Below are positions 43,591 to 53,285 of a DNA stretch of 64,000 nt, one piece after another. The position numbers and the translations under genes were made by a program. Source of the stretch: Aselliscus stoliczkanus (taxonomy: Eukaryota; Chordata; Mammalia; Chiroptera; Hipposideridae); assembly GCA_033961575.1 (NCBI GenBank), contig CM066737.1, positions 99,972,709 through 100,036,708 of the forward strand. Direction: 5' to 3'. The notes under the pieces were generated by a model. That model saw only the letters and a list, made by a program, of their open reading frames with translations, ran no database searches and had not been told where the DNA came from. The stretch's first letter is position 1; the number at the start of each line of letters is the position of its first letter.

Positions 43591-44574
43591 TGTCCGTTTC
43601 CGTGAGATGTGAACCTAGAAGCCCAGAAAAGGAAGGTAACTCGCTGAAGACCACAAAACTAGACCCTCTTAATAATCCAAGGCTGTGGGGTTTAAGAATG
43701 GAGGGCTACTTGGAGTTTTGAGGGAAGTAACACATGGATTGGCAAATAGGAGGGGGAAAATATTTTGGGTCAAATAATACAGTACGGTTGGAAATACTTG
43801 CTGTGTGTTTCCACAGGAGTTTAGAGAATATTTTACTCATCTTGGCTCCCCAGCTGAGCCAACAACAATGTGTTAAAGCTCCATGGCCAATGGCAGGAAT
43901 CCAGGAGAGTCCTTTTTAAGTGCCAGCAAAGAGGAATTTCTTAGAAAAGCTATGAAATTATGCTACTATCACATTTCGCTTCGTGGGGTGAAGGAATAAA
44001 GAGGATGAAACAAAAAGCAAGGGACTGCCGTTATTCCTGGGTCCCACCTCTCAAGTTGAGAGAAAGGGAACTTATTGTTGTTCTTGCCAGGGCAGAAGTT
44101 CCCTGGAGGGAAACTGGGCATCTAACCTGGGGACTTGGAGAATAACTTGCGTTTTTAGAAGTTGGCTTTTTTGGGGTTTTTTTTCAGGTGGAGAGAGAGA
44201 GCAGCAGTGTTCCAGAATGTCCCTGGAAACTCTATTTAGTAGCCTGCTTTCCAACGATTTGCCCAACCTTCCCTAGGGATGTGGTCCATCCAGAGGCAAA
44301 CCTAAGAAAAGAAAGGTCCTGGCACCACTCTTTCTGAAGCCCTCTCTTACTCTCTCCTCCTCCTCCTGAGTGTACATAGAGGCATAGTAGGGAGCAGATC
44401 AAAGGATCAAGGGAAGTTGCTGACACTACCAATTTTAGAAAGTACAAGCTTTTAATAGTTAATATACACTTTTCCTTTGATATATCTACTCAGGCAAGGC
44501 CAATGCCATCCAGAAAGGTACCTGATAAAACACACACACAAAAAACAAAAGCATCACCTCCTCTCATATAAATC
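43591..44574. other. Unclassified non-coding stretch
   Basis: Starts with a weak MIR-like piece ('gaagcccagaaaaggaaggtaactcgctgaagaccacaaaac'). The rest is unrecognised. Confidence 0.45.
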
Positions 44575-45000
44575 CATAATTCACACATTCATTCATTCAT
44601 CAATTACTTATTGAATACCAGCTATGTGCCAGGCACAGGTCTAGGCACTGGGGACACAGCAGCAACAATATATATAGTAAAAACAAACAAAAAAACCTTT
44701 GCTCTTATGGAAGTTACTTTCTGGGTTTTTTTATGGTGATAGACAATAAACAAAACAAGTAAGGAACGTAAGTTGGTTGGCAATTAATGCTATGAAGAAA
44801 AAATAAACCAGAGGGAAAGAGTCGAGAGAGCTGGGGCTAGTGAAGGAGGGAATTTGAAAGTATAAATAAATAGGGTGGTCAGGGAAGGCCTCATTGGAGC
44901 CCAGTGTGGGCTTTGTCATTAACACTCAAGAAAGATCTCTTGAAGCTGGAAAAGGCCCTGAGAAAGAGACTCAAACTACAGATCAAGAATTAACTACTGA
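44575..45000 (-). repeat. L2 LINE 3' part, antisense
   Basis: 'attcattcattcatcaattacttattgaataccagctatgtgccaggcac', 'gacacagcagcaac', 'gctcttatggaagtta', 'aataaacaaaac', 'tgctatgaagaaaaaataaacc', 'tagggtggtcagggaaggcctca' follow the antisense L2 end for over 400 bp. Confidence 0.88.
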
Positions 45001-45034
45001 TACCTACTGTAGTATAGACGAGTGCTCACCAAAT

Positions 45035-45350
45035 ATTCCATGCTCTTTCCTACATTTCCCAGCCTTACCTACAGTTAAGTTGGGGGCATAGGACTAGCAC
45101 TGGCCAATCAATTGTGAGCAGATGTGATGTGTATTGCTTCTGGGTTGAGGCATTTAAAAGCCCAGTGCCTCTTTCCCTCTTCTCTTCCCTGCCTTGGCCA
45201 TCTTGTAGGCATATGTTCCTGAAGGCTTCCCTTTAAGGCGGAGGGGGGCATCCTGTCACACCTCCAACTTCATGTGAGAGAGAAATGCACCTTTGTGAGG
45301 TAAGCCATCGAACTTTAGGGTTCTCACTACAGCCTATCCTAACTTTATTT
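45035..45350 (+). repeat. LTR-like repeat, family unresolved
   Basis: 'ctttcctacatttcccagccttacctacagttaag', 'ggactagcactggccaatca', 'ggttgaggcatttaaaagccc' and 'aagccatcgaactttagggttctcactacagcctatcctaac' match the plan of a MaLR/MER-type LTR. A related start occurs at 39200. Confidence 0.5.
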
Positions 45351-46000
45351 GACAAATACATCTACTATACCCAGATACAGGGGTGAATACTAAGGGGAAA
45401 GGAAGCAGCAGGTCTTGCCCTCAAGGAACTTATATTCTAGTTGAAGATTAAAACTGTTGAACTCAACATTCAAGGCCTTAAGTCATCAGAGCTCAATGAG
45501 TGGTACAGACGATGAGGGTACGGGGAATTTGGGGAAGGGAAGGACATCTGAAGCTGCTCAGAAAATAACTGTAGAATCCATAGAGGAGAGGGCAAAAGAG
45601 GTGTTGAAGAAGAAGTAGACTTTGAACTTGTCCTTGAGACAAGTGTAGGATTCAAAGAGACAGAGGGTGGGGAAGGGAAGTGTAGGTGAGGAGCAGAGCA
45701 AATGCAAACATAAAGCTATGGGAATGAGCAAGGTCGATTCTAGGCAGAATGTGTCGGGATTCTGACTGGAATTGAGGTTAGGAGACTAGGTTGAGGAAAG
45801 CTCCCAGAAGGCGCTGAATGCCAAGCCAGAGTCTGGGCTGGATTATGTAGTTAATAGGGAGTGCTGTGGACTGGTCAAAGAGGCCAAGTGGATCATTCAT
45901 AATTTAGATACAGGGGGCTCTGTCAGGAAGTTAGTGCAGCATGTAGTTGTCGGGGGAATGAAGGCCTGAACCAGGCAAAGGAGGGTGTAATGCCTCCTCC
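45351..46000 (-). repeat. L2 LINE, antisense
   Basis: 'cagcaggtcttgccctcaaggaacttatattctag' and, further right, 'gaatgagcaaggtcg' and 'gaaagctcccagaaggcgctgaatgcc' fit the antisense L2 3' region, decayed. Confidence 0.65.
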
Positions 46001-46115
46001 TTCAGAGTGGTCCAAGGACCACCAGCATCAGCAGTGCTTGGTAGAAATGCAGCATCTCAGGCCCCACCTACTGAAATAGAATCTGCATTTTAACAAAATC
46101 CTCAAGTGATTCCCA
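46001..46115. repeat. MER5A-like hAT remnant
   Basis: 'gagtggtccaaggaccaccagcatcagcag', 'gtagaaatgcagcatctcaggccccacctactgaaatagaatctgcattttaacaaaatcc' is a clear MER5A. Confidence 0.88.
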
Positions 46116-46184
46116 CACAGATAGCCCATGTGACTCAGGTTACACTGATCCCACCCCCAGCTGTAGGGTTAGTCTGATGAATCT

Positions 46185-46355
46185 ACTCCAGTGCTTCTCG
46201 AAGTGTGGTTCCCAGGCTAACAACGTTCGTTTCATTTGGGATCTTGTTAGAAATGTACAACAGAAATGTAAATTCTCAGGCCCTGAAATTTGTACTTTAA
46301 TAAGCCCTCCTGGAGATTCTGATGTAGGCTTATATTTGAGAACCACTTGTCCTCA
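46185..46355. repeat. MER5A-like hAT remnant
   Basis: 'gtgcttctcgaagtgtggttcccaggc', 'catttgggatcttgttagaaatg', 'tctcaggccctgaaatttgtactttaataagccctcctgg' and 'gatgtaggcttatatttgagaaccact' span a whole MER5A, 70 bp from the previous one. Confidence 0.88.
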
Positions 46356-46369
46356 TATTAATCACATTC

Positions 46370-46805
46370 CCCTTCATAGCGTTGGTTCCTAAATCCAGGC
46401 TTAAGCCAATCAGTGCCTAGCATTCCCCTGGCAGCTGAATTGGTTCAGAGGTGGTCATGTGACTGAAGTTGGCCCAATCAGACTGAAGAGAAGGTTATTT
46501 ACTACACAGTTGAAGAGAGGTTTTTTTTTTTCTTTTCCTTCCCCTTCCATGACCCCGCTCTTTCCTTTACCCTTCTTGATGGACACAACTGAGGTAGCCT
46601 GCTGCCTTCTTTACTGCTGACTGTCAACATATACGCATAAGGAAAGCCAGGCTGAGGGCAGAGCTGAAAGGATCGCACACACACAAAAAGAGCCAGAATC
46701 CTTGCACTGTGCCTCTGGTCTGCCTGTTCCCTGAAATAACACATTTCAGTTTCTTATGATTTAAGCCAGTTGGATTTGTGGTTTCTTGTACTTATAGCCA
46801 ACAAT
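46370..46805 (+). repeat. MaLR/MER-type LTR-like repeat
   Basis: 'aagccaatcagtgcctagcattcccctggc', 'gtggtcatgtgactgaagttggcccaatcag' and 'gatttaagccagttggatttgtggtttcttgtacttatagccaac' give the usual course of a MLT1-like LTR with a pyrimidine tract at about 46520-46545. Confidence 0.55.
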
Positions 46806-47560
46806 GTCAAAACTACGGGTGAGACCAAGGAAGTATGGGCCAGCGGGCATACCAAAAACATTCTAGGATGATAAAGAATGTATTTAGTTAACAGGCATTT
46901 TTTTTCCTCCTAGTTCCCTAACACTAGATCCAGGTAGAATAACTGTTACAACTTGAAAAAGACAACTGAGGACAAATAAAATCGAGCATTACTTCATGCG
47001 GTGGGTCCCCAATTGGTAAATTGACTAAAAATACACAAATAACAATTTTTTTAAGGGGGAGGGACTTAGGCATCTTTTGAGGAGGAATGAAAAAAAGTAG
47101 AGTAATATACAAGATGAGTCTTGAATATACTGTGGTTCCTGGAAAGTAAGGAAATGCTCCAAAAAGGACGGGACACAGAAGTCAACCTGAAAGAGCTCCC
47201 AATGACTGAAGTCAAGACAATTTGACAACAAAATAAATCATGATAACAATTGATTATAACCCAAAGACTAAAATAATTACCCCATGAGTCCATACTGATA
47301 TAAATAAATAATTGAATAAGTAAGGAAATGGGAGAGAAGGTACAGTTCTTCCCTATAAAGGAATTTCAATGAATTACTGTAACACGGAAAGAATGAGGGA
47401 AATAGAAAATCCCAATTGGAACACCACAGTAACCACTGTTGCAGGCATGATCCATTGATGGATGCTAAGATTAACGGGAGAAGGCTTGTGGAGAAACAGG
47501 ATATTTGCATAGTTTCAAAGTATCTTCCCCAAAGGGGAAAGTGATCATAAGACAAACTAG
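46806..47560. repeat. Old L1-related repeat
   Basis: From about 46990, 'gagtcttgaatatactgtggttcctgg', 'aagagctcccaatgactgaagtc', 'gacaatttgacaacaaaataaatcatgataacaattgattataacccaaag' and 'catgatccattgatggatgctaagatta' are blocks of an L1M-group terminal region known from many mammals. Orientation is not settled. Confidence 0.5.
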
Positions 47561-49299
47561 GATGCTACAGAGGTGTGTCTGGTCAGAATTTCACCCCGAA
47601 ATATGCCCTGTGGTTTCAGAGACAGGAAAACCAAGACATTAGGTTTACAATTGCATGGCCAGGACTTCATAGGTTCCTCCAAGAAACAAAAGGCTTATCA
47701 CTATCCAGAGACCCCCAATTAGCACCGAGTTGGATGTGGCCTGGTCCAGAAAGTAGTCACCTGTCTCACTACTAAAGAACCTAACGAGCTTGTCTTTCTT
47801 CCCCTCGTCTCTACCCCGGGATTGCTCGATGCGGGCAGGCAGGGTGGTGGTGAATTACACAAGCTAATGCCAGCGTGTAGATCTGTTGGGATGCATTTCA
47901 TTTCCTCTGAATTCTCAGTTATTTGTGTTGGCACAGGGCCATGCTCAGCTATTCCCAAGTTGGAACACATTCTCAGAAAGGGCTGGTCCCACTATCCTCA
48001 TCTTGGTTGAGGCCAAAGTCTGGTTTCATTTTTCATTAAACTGTCATTTGTAACTTTCATCGAACAGAATGACAACATGTCCAACTGTCTTCATTCAGTA
48101 TTTTCATAAGGAGAGCCTTTTTGCCTCCCATGAGAGTGTGTGATTTATTTATCTACTCCATTGTGCAATAGGTACACCACCATTACAACTAACGCAATGT
48201 TCTGGGGAAAAATTTTGCTGTCTCACACGGTGACTTCACTCACATTGGCAGTGACTGGTCTTTCCCCTAGATCCACCAAAGCCTACACCAAAGGGGATGG
48301 AATGGTGTCACTGGAGGCTTCTCTGGTTTGATTGTGACTGGAGGGCTCGGGCCACCTCTTGCCCATCTTCTTCTGCCCAGGGTCTGGCATGTAGTGGGTG
48401 TGGCAGTCATCAGCGCTGTTCACTAATATTTCTACCATTCCTCTTTCTGGTCCTGTAGGGCTGCATTTTCTGGGCCTGAGTGCAAAAATGTGAACGGCTG
48501 CAGCAGCTGAGCTGGGAGCAGAAGTGTCGCACTTCACTTCTGGGCTGCATCATTTACATACTTATGGCCCACAGCTCTCTTTTCCTTCTAGCTCAGCAAC
48601 CAGCAATGTTTGAGAAGGTGCTTAGTCAGCCCGGGTTCCTAAGGGACTGCAGTAAGTAGAGCTCCCCCGCCCCAACCTATGATGAACACGTAATGCAAGA
48701 CGTTAACCTGTGCTGTGTTAACCACAGAAATGTTGAGAGTTCTTTGTTACTGCATCAACACCTGGGTTATCCTCACTGATACCGTAAGCATAAAATAAAT
48801 GTTTGTTGAGTGAATGGATGACTTCAGCCAGAAAGGACTTCTGAGTAGTGGCAGCTCTAGAATTTCTAAAAAGGAGCAAATCAGGCATGGATCTGACTGC
48901 AATTGTGTGGGGAGTGGGTGTCATGTTGGCTAGGGGACTTTTCGTGTTTTGTTTGTATAGTACTGTACACTGATTTCGTTAGATGTCTTTTATTTGTGGT
49001 GTTGGAGTGTTGATGGAGATTATGGGGAGCCTAAAACATCTCAAAACAACCCTTAGCACTACCATTGGAGTTGAGATCGACCTTGTCACCCTCTCTGTAT
49101 TCTTTACAAGTGGGGAAAATGAAAGCCAGACTCAGTATAGTCTAAGTGACCACACTGATTAGTTAGTGGAAAGCCTGGTAGACACCAAACCCCTCATTTC
49201 GTGATTCTCTATCTGGTGCTTTTGGCATCCCAACATTTTACCTTTCATACCCATTCATTAAAACAGCAGGAATTTGAAAGTCATCCTCCAACTGATTCC
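47561..49299. other. Unclassified non-coding stretch
   Basis: No exon is recognised. A small L2-like end ('ataaaataaatgtttgttgagtgaatgga') sits at about 48790-48820. The rest holds short frames without family features. Confidence 0.5.
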
Positions 49300-49465
49300 A
49301 GTCCTGGCTCTACCACGTACTAGCTGTGGACCTTGGGAGAAGCTACTTAACCTCTCTGTACCTCAGTTTCCTCAGCTGGACAATCATCAGTGGATTGCCA
49401 TGAGAATTTAGTAACAATGTATAATATATAAAAAAGATAATATGCCCAGCACATAGTAAGTACAA

Positions 49466-49468
<3 letters not shown>
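49300..49468 (+). repeat. MIR SINE
   Basis: 'tcctggctctaccacgtactagctgtggaccttggg', 'ttaacctctctgtacctcagtttcctcagctgga' and 'gcccagcacatagtaagta' form a nearly full MIR. Confidence 0.92.

Positions 49469-49497
<29 letters not shown>
49469..49497. repeat. (CAT)n trinucleotide repeat
   Basis: A TCA/CAT tract of nine to ten units grown out of the 3' tail of the MIR. Confidence 0.95.
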
Positions 49498-49500
<3 letters not shown>

Positions 49501-50095
49501 GTTCCTCACCCCACTGTCTTGACTTGCACCCAAGTCTCTTGTTCTCTCAGTGCTCATTTCCCTTGGAAAATAATGAATCTGTTTGAAGCCATTGTGTGGT
49601 ATATTTTTAGGCTATTTGGCCACAGGTAAAGTTGCATTTGGAGTTCTAAGAAGAGGGCTGGGCTCTGAGCAGTGGTGAGCTGTCCTCTGCCACCTCCCTT
49701 TGCCGAGAGTCCACACTATGGGCTCCACCAATGGGAAAGGGCAAGGAGATAAGGACTTCGGCCCTCCCTACTCAGTCTCTGCCATGTTTCCTGACAGACC
49801 AATGGCTGGGGATCAAATTCGAACACTGGTTCAAAGTCCCAGCCTCTTTCCTCGTCTGTTGGTCCTGATGGCAGAGTTATGTTGATCTGAGAGTATGTAT
49901 CAAGGAGAATGAAATTTTGACTGTAAGTGCATTGATACAAATTTTAAATTTTAGGCTAAGGAGTGTGTCCTTTTTGCTTTTTAGACTTATTTCCTTAAAG
50001 TGACATTTTTTTAAATGGCAACACTGTTTAAAGGAAAAGCATAATTATTCTGGTGTCACTCTTTAGAAATTCAAGCAACTTTTAATATGAGCCAT
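49498..50095. other. Unclassified stretch
   Basis: No gene or named repeat recognised. Confidence 0.45.
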
Positions 50096-50099
50096 ACAT

Positions 50100-50895
50100 A
50101 TTTTAGCTTTTCATTGAAGTAAAACATAGATGGAGAAAAGTGCACATTGCACAGCTGAGCAGATCAATGAATTTTCACAAACTTAATAGATCCATGTAAA
50201 TAGCACTTAAGTCAAGAAACAGGACATTACTGGGCTGGCCAAGTGGTGTGGTGGTTAAGAGCTGGCTTGGGACACCAGTGGCCCTAGTTCAGATCCCACA
50301 CATGAGGGCCAGTGACACTGCCCTCTTAAAAAAAAAGAAGGCTAAGAAACAGGACATTACCTGGGCCCCATAAAGCCTTCTTATCTTCCTTGTAACTCCC
50401 TCCAGTCACCAACCCCCCAATAACCATCACAGTGACTTCTAACTTCATAGATGGGGTTTTGCCTATTTTACACTTTGTATAAATGGAATCACATAGTAGG
50501 TATGCTTTCATTCTGACTTCCTTCACTGAGTATTGTTTCTGAGGTCCATCTATATTCCACATAGCTATGGTTCACCCATTCTCATTGTTATGTGGAATTC
50601 CATTTTGTGACCATGCCACCACAATGTTTTCAATCCATTCTACTGTTGATGGACATTTGGATAGCTTCCGCTCTGGGGCTATTGCAAATACATTGCTATA
50701 AACTTTCTTGTTCATATCCTTTGGTAAACATATGCACTCATTTCTGTTGAGTATATACCCCTAGAAGGGGAATTGCTGGATATAGGGTAGTTGGATGTTC
50801 AATTTTAATAGATTCTGCCAGATAGTTTCCCAAAATGCTTGAAGCAATTTATACTCCCACTAGCAGTGTGTGAGCATTCTAGGGTCTCTACACAA
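50100..50895 (-). repeat. Old LINE-1, antisense, interrupted by a SINE
   Basis: Reverse complement of an L1M 3' region: 'cattgaagtaaaacatagatggagaaaagtgcacat', 'caagaaacaggacattac', then after the SINE 'gggccccataaagccttct', 'tataaatggaatcacatagtagg', 'tctactgttgatggacatttggatagctt' and 'gggaattgctggata'. Confidence 0.85.
50231..50343 (+). mobile_element. tRNA-derived SINE, type A, inside old L1
   Basis: TGGGCTGGCCAAGTGGTGTG, GGGACACCAGTGGCCCTAG, TTCAGATCCCACACATGAGG, ACACTGCCCTC and an A-rich tail. The exact 17-bp duplication aagaaacaggacattac at 50214-50230 and 50344-50360 flanks it. Although its body has several CpG-decay changes, the duplication is perfect. Confidence 0.95.
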
Positions 50896-51900
50896 TATGA
50901 AGCCTATTTTGTAATAAGATAAATATATGCAAGTGTTAATTCAAATGGTTAAATTGAACCCTTTGGAGTAACACTGAACTTGTTTATTAAAATATACAGT
51001 TTTTCCCTCATCATAATTCTACCTTGACTCTGTTATGTAACCTGGAGGAGCTTGCTGACCTCCATTCCCCTGAATCCAACCAGTCAAGAGTCTCTCTGAA
51101 AATACTGTCCATTCATTTATCCAGCCAGAATGTTGTGAGTGTTAATAAGTTGGTGTTTGCAAAACAAATTCAACCCCTCCTGTGAAGCAGAGTATATATC
51201 TCATCCTTGTGTCTAATATGGCAGGATGTGCTCTGCAGATCTGCACTTTAGAAACATCCTTTCAGAGAAATGAATGCAATTCAGAACCTAGAATTTTGTT
51301 TTGGTGGTAAAGAAAAATGGAATATTCTTCTGCAGGTTTTAACAAAAGAGAATGGTGCTTTTAAAGTGATAAAGCATTTTGCAAATATAGGAGTTGTTTG
51401 ACTATAAAGAGGAGGGCTGGAGGGGGTTGTGGGGGCAGTTAGAAGGAGCCAGAGGAGGAATTCATAGCACTTATTTTTTTTTCCTGATCTCTGCAAATAA
51501 TTCGTGTTGTAGAACAGATCCAAGACCTCTCTAGGCCTCCGTTTTTTCCTATCTGTAACGTGGAGTACTTGGACAAGCTGGTTAGGTGACTTTCGGTCCT
51601 ATCTAGTTTTCATTCTATGAAACGTGCAGAGGGAGGAGATGCTGACTGACAGAAGAGGTAGAGGGACCAGGAACAACTGACTTCATCCAGCAGGCAGAGC
51701 GCTGGGGATCCCAGTTTCAGAGTATCGGGTGTAACGTGTCCTTCACCAGATAACATGAAGCTGAATCTTTTCCCAGGGCGTTTTTCTTTAACCGATCTTT
51801 CCAAATCGCCCTCCAAGTGGTCTGACATCTGATCTTTGCATCAGGTATATTGTGATAGAGAGATCTCGGGGTTCCCACCCATCACAGTGCACAGTGCTGA
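50896..51900. other. Unclassified upstream stretch of the CpG block
   Basis: No repeat or exon is recognised. It leads into the GC-rich region and could hold distal promoter elements. Confidence 0.4.
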
Positions 51901-51937
51901 AAGTGATGGGACAGACATCAGGATACCAGGGCGACCC

Positions 51938-51949
51938 CTAAAGGTAAGC
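51938..51949 (+). other. Candidate 5' splice donor (upstream)
   Basis: CTAAAG|GTAAGC with GT at 51944-51945 matches the donor consensus. It could end a small exon starting upstream, at or beyond about 51840. A 60-aa frame at 51836-52018 reads through it without family features. Confidence 0.4.
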
Positions 51950-53040
51950 GGCAGGTTCTGGAGGCTGGGGTCCCCGAGAAAGCACGCGGGATCCGACGCC
52001 GGACATTCGAGGGTCTAGCGGTCCAGGGAGTCCAGAAGCGCCGCACGGGCCTCCGCAGGGGTGGGGTGGGCCTCCCGGTCCGTGGCCCACACTTCTCTCC
52101 CCGCCCTCAGCCCCGAGATCCCCTCAAGGCTTCGGACCGCGGCGCCGCTCAATCACAGCCCACTCCCTCAGCGGTCCCCGCCTCTCCCCGCTCCCCACCT
52201 CCGCGTCCAGCCTCGCCGCTGCCGAGCGCCCGACGCGCCACGCCGCTGGACAGCTGGGGAGCGGGCGGGAGAGCGATCCGGGAGCGGCGGGGGCGGCGCC
52301 CAGCCCGCGGGAGGCGGGAGGAGGGACGCGGCTGGAGGGAAAGGGGAAAAGGAGGGCCGGAGGGCGCCAGCAGCCAGCCCGTCGCTGGGGACCGGCAGGT
52401 AAGCGCGTGGCGCCAGGATGGGTCTATCCCCTTGGGTTCCTGAGACCCAGCCCGGGGAGCTGGCGACGGGCGCGAGGGACTCAGGCGCAGTGCCTGGACC
52501 TGAAGGGAGACAGGACAGCGAGGCTAAAGCTCCCTCCGCCCAGCTGCAGCTCTGAGCCGGGGTCTGGGGCCGCCCTGAAAGGCAGAGGCAAAGGGCCGAG
52601 CTCCGGGGACCAGATACCTTGACAGTAAGGGTGCGCGCGGCGGGAAAGGGGGCTCCTGCGACGCGTTCCCCAGGGGAGGGGTGGGGACGTGTGTATCCGA
52701 AAGCTTCAAACGGACTCAAACTGTTACCACCCCTCCTGGAAACGGAGCCACGAGTCTTGTTCGCATGGTCCGTTTTCGAAACGCGACTCGCGGGGATTCA
52801 GTTTACCGCGCCGGGCAGTGGGTGCGGTGGAGCCTGCGGAGCGCGAACGCGCCCTGGGCCCGAGAAGCCTTGGCGCGGCACCGCCAGGCGGGACCCAGAA
52901 CAGGTGGTCCCGGGCGCGGCGAGATGGAGCGGCAGCCCGGAGCTGGGGGGTGAGCGTGGGGGAAGGAGGAGCCTGGAGGTCTCCGGTGAGCGCATTTCGA
53001 GCAGGACTTGCCGTTTCCACCCTCCCGAATGATACATATA
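51940..53040 (+). promoter_or_regulatory. CpG island, likely promoter with first exon
   Basis: GC-rich and dense in undecayed CpG over about 1.1 kb, in contrast to the CpG-poor surroundings; this indicates a germline-unmethylated promoter. Sp1-type GGGCGG boxes lie at 52263-52268 and 52291-52296. Several + strand splice donors occur (51944, 52399, 53042). No TATA box is placed sensibly relative to them. Overlapping long frames on both strands (up to 183 aa) are what GC-rich DNA gives and show no family features. The gene cannot be identified. Direction is inferred from the donors. Confidence 0.75.
52392..52404 (+). other. Candidate 5' splice donor of the main first exon
   Basis: CGGCAG|GTAAGC, with GT at 52399-52400, fits the donor consensus at all key positions and lies downstream of the two GC boxes. 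It is the best candidate for the end of exon 1. Confidence 0.5.
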
Positions 53041-53129
53041 AGGTGAGGAGGAGCAGAGCTGACGGTCCTCCACAGAGCCAGATGAGGCAGGCGGAAGAGG
53101 TTTTCCGTGACTGCTTCGACGGTGACACT

Positions 53130-53285
53130 TCTTTCTATGTTCCTTCCACACGAATCCCTTGGGGATCTTGTTAAAGTGCAGGTTCTGATTCAGTGGGTCT
53201 GGGGTGGGGCTCGACGGTCTGCGTTTCTAACAAGCTCTTGGATGCTGCTGCTGCTGCTCCGTGGACCACACTTTATATGGCAGGC
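53130..53285. repeat. MER5A hAT remnant at the island edge
   Basis: 'acgaatcccttggggatcttgttaaagtgcaggttctgattcagtgggtctggggtggggct', 'tgcgtttctaacaagctcttggatgctgctgctgctgctccgtggaccacactt' is a very well kept MER5A with a local (CTG)n expansion. It marks where the CpG block ends. Confidence 0.93.

Noticed and set aside
47575..47620. Third ERV1-like LTR start ('cagaatttcaccccgaaatatgcc')
   Set aside because: Only about 30 bp resemble the LTR start and the following sequence diverges, so I do not list it as a copy.
53033..53042. TATA-like CATATAAGG at the right edge of the CpG island
   Set aside because: It is directly followed by a donor-like AAG|GTGAGG and lies at the end of the island. 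There is no supporting initiator about 30 bp downstream, so I do not call a TATA promoter.
52168..53174. Overlapping frames of 183, 161, 137, 134 and 125 aa on both strands
   Set aside because: All sit in the CpG island, where GC richness suppresses stop codons. They contradict each other in frame and strand and show no family features or convincing splice context.
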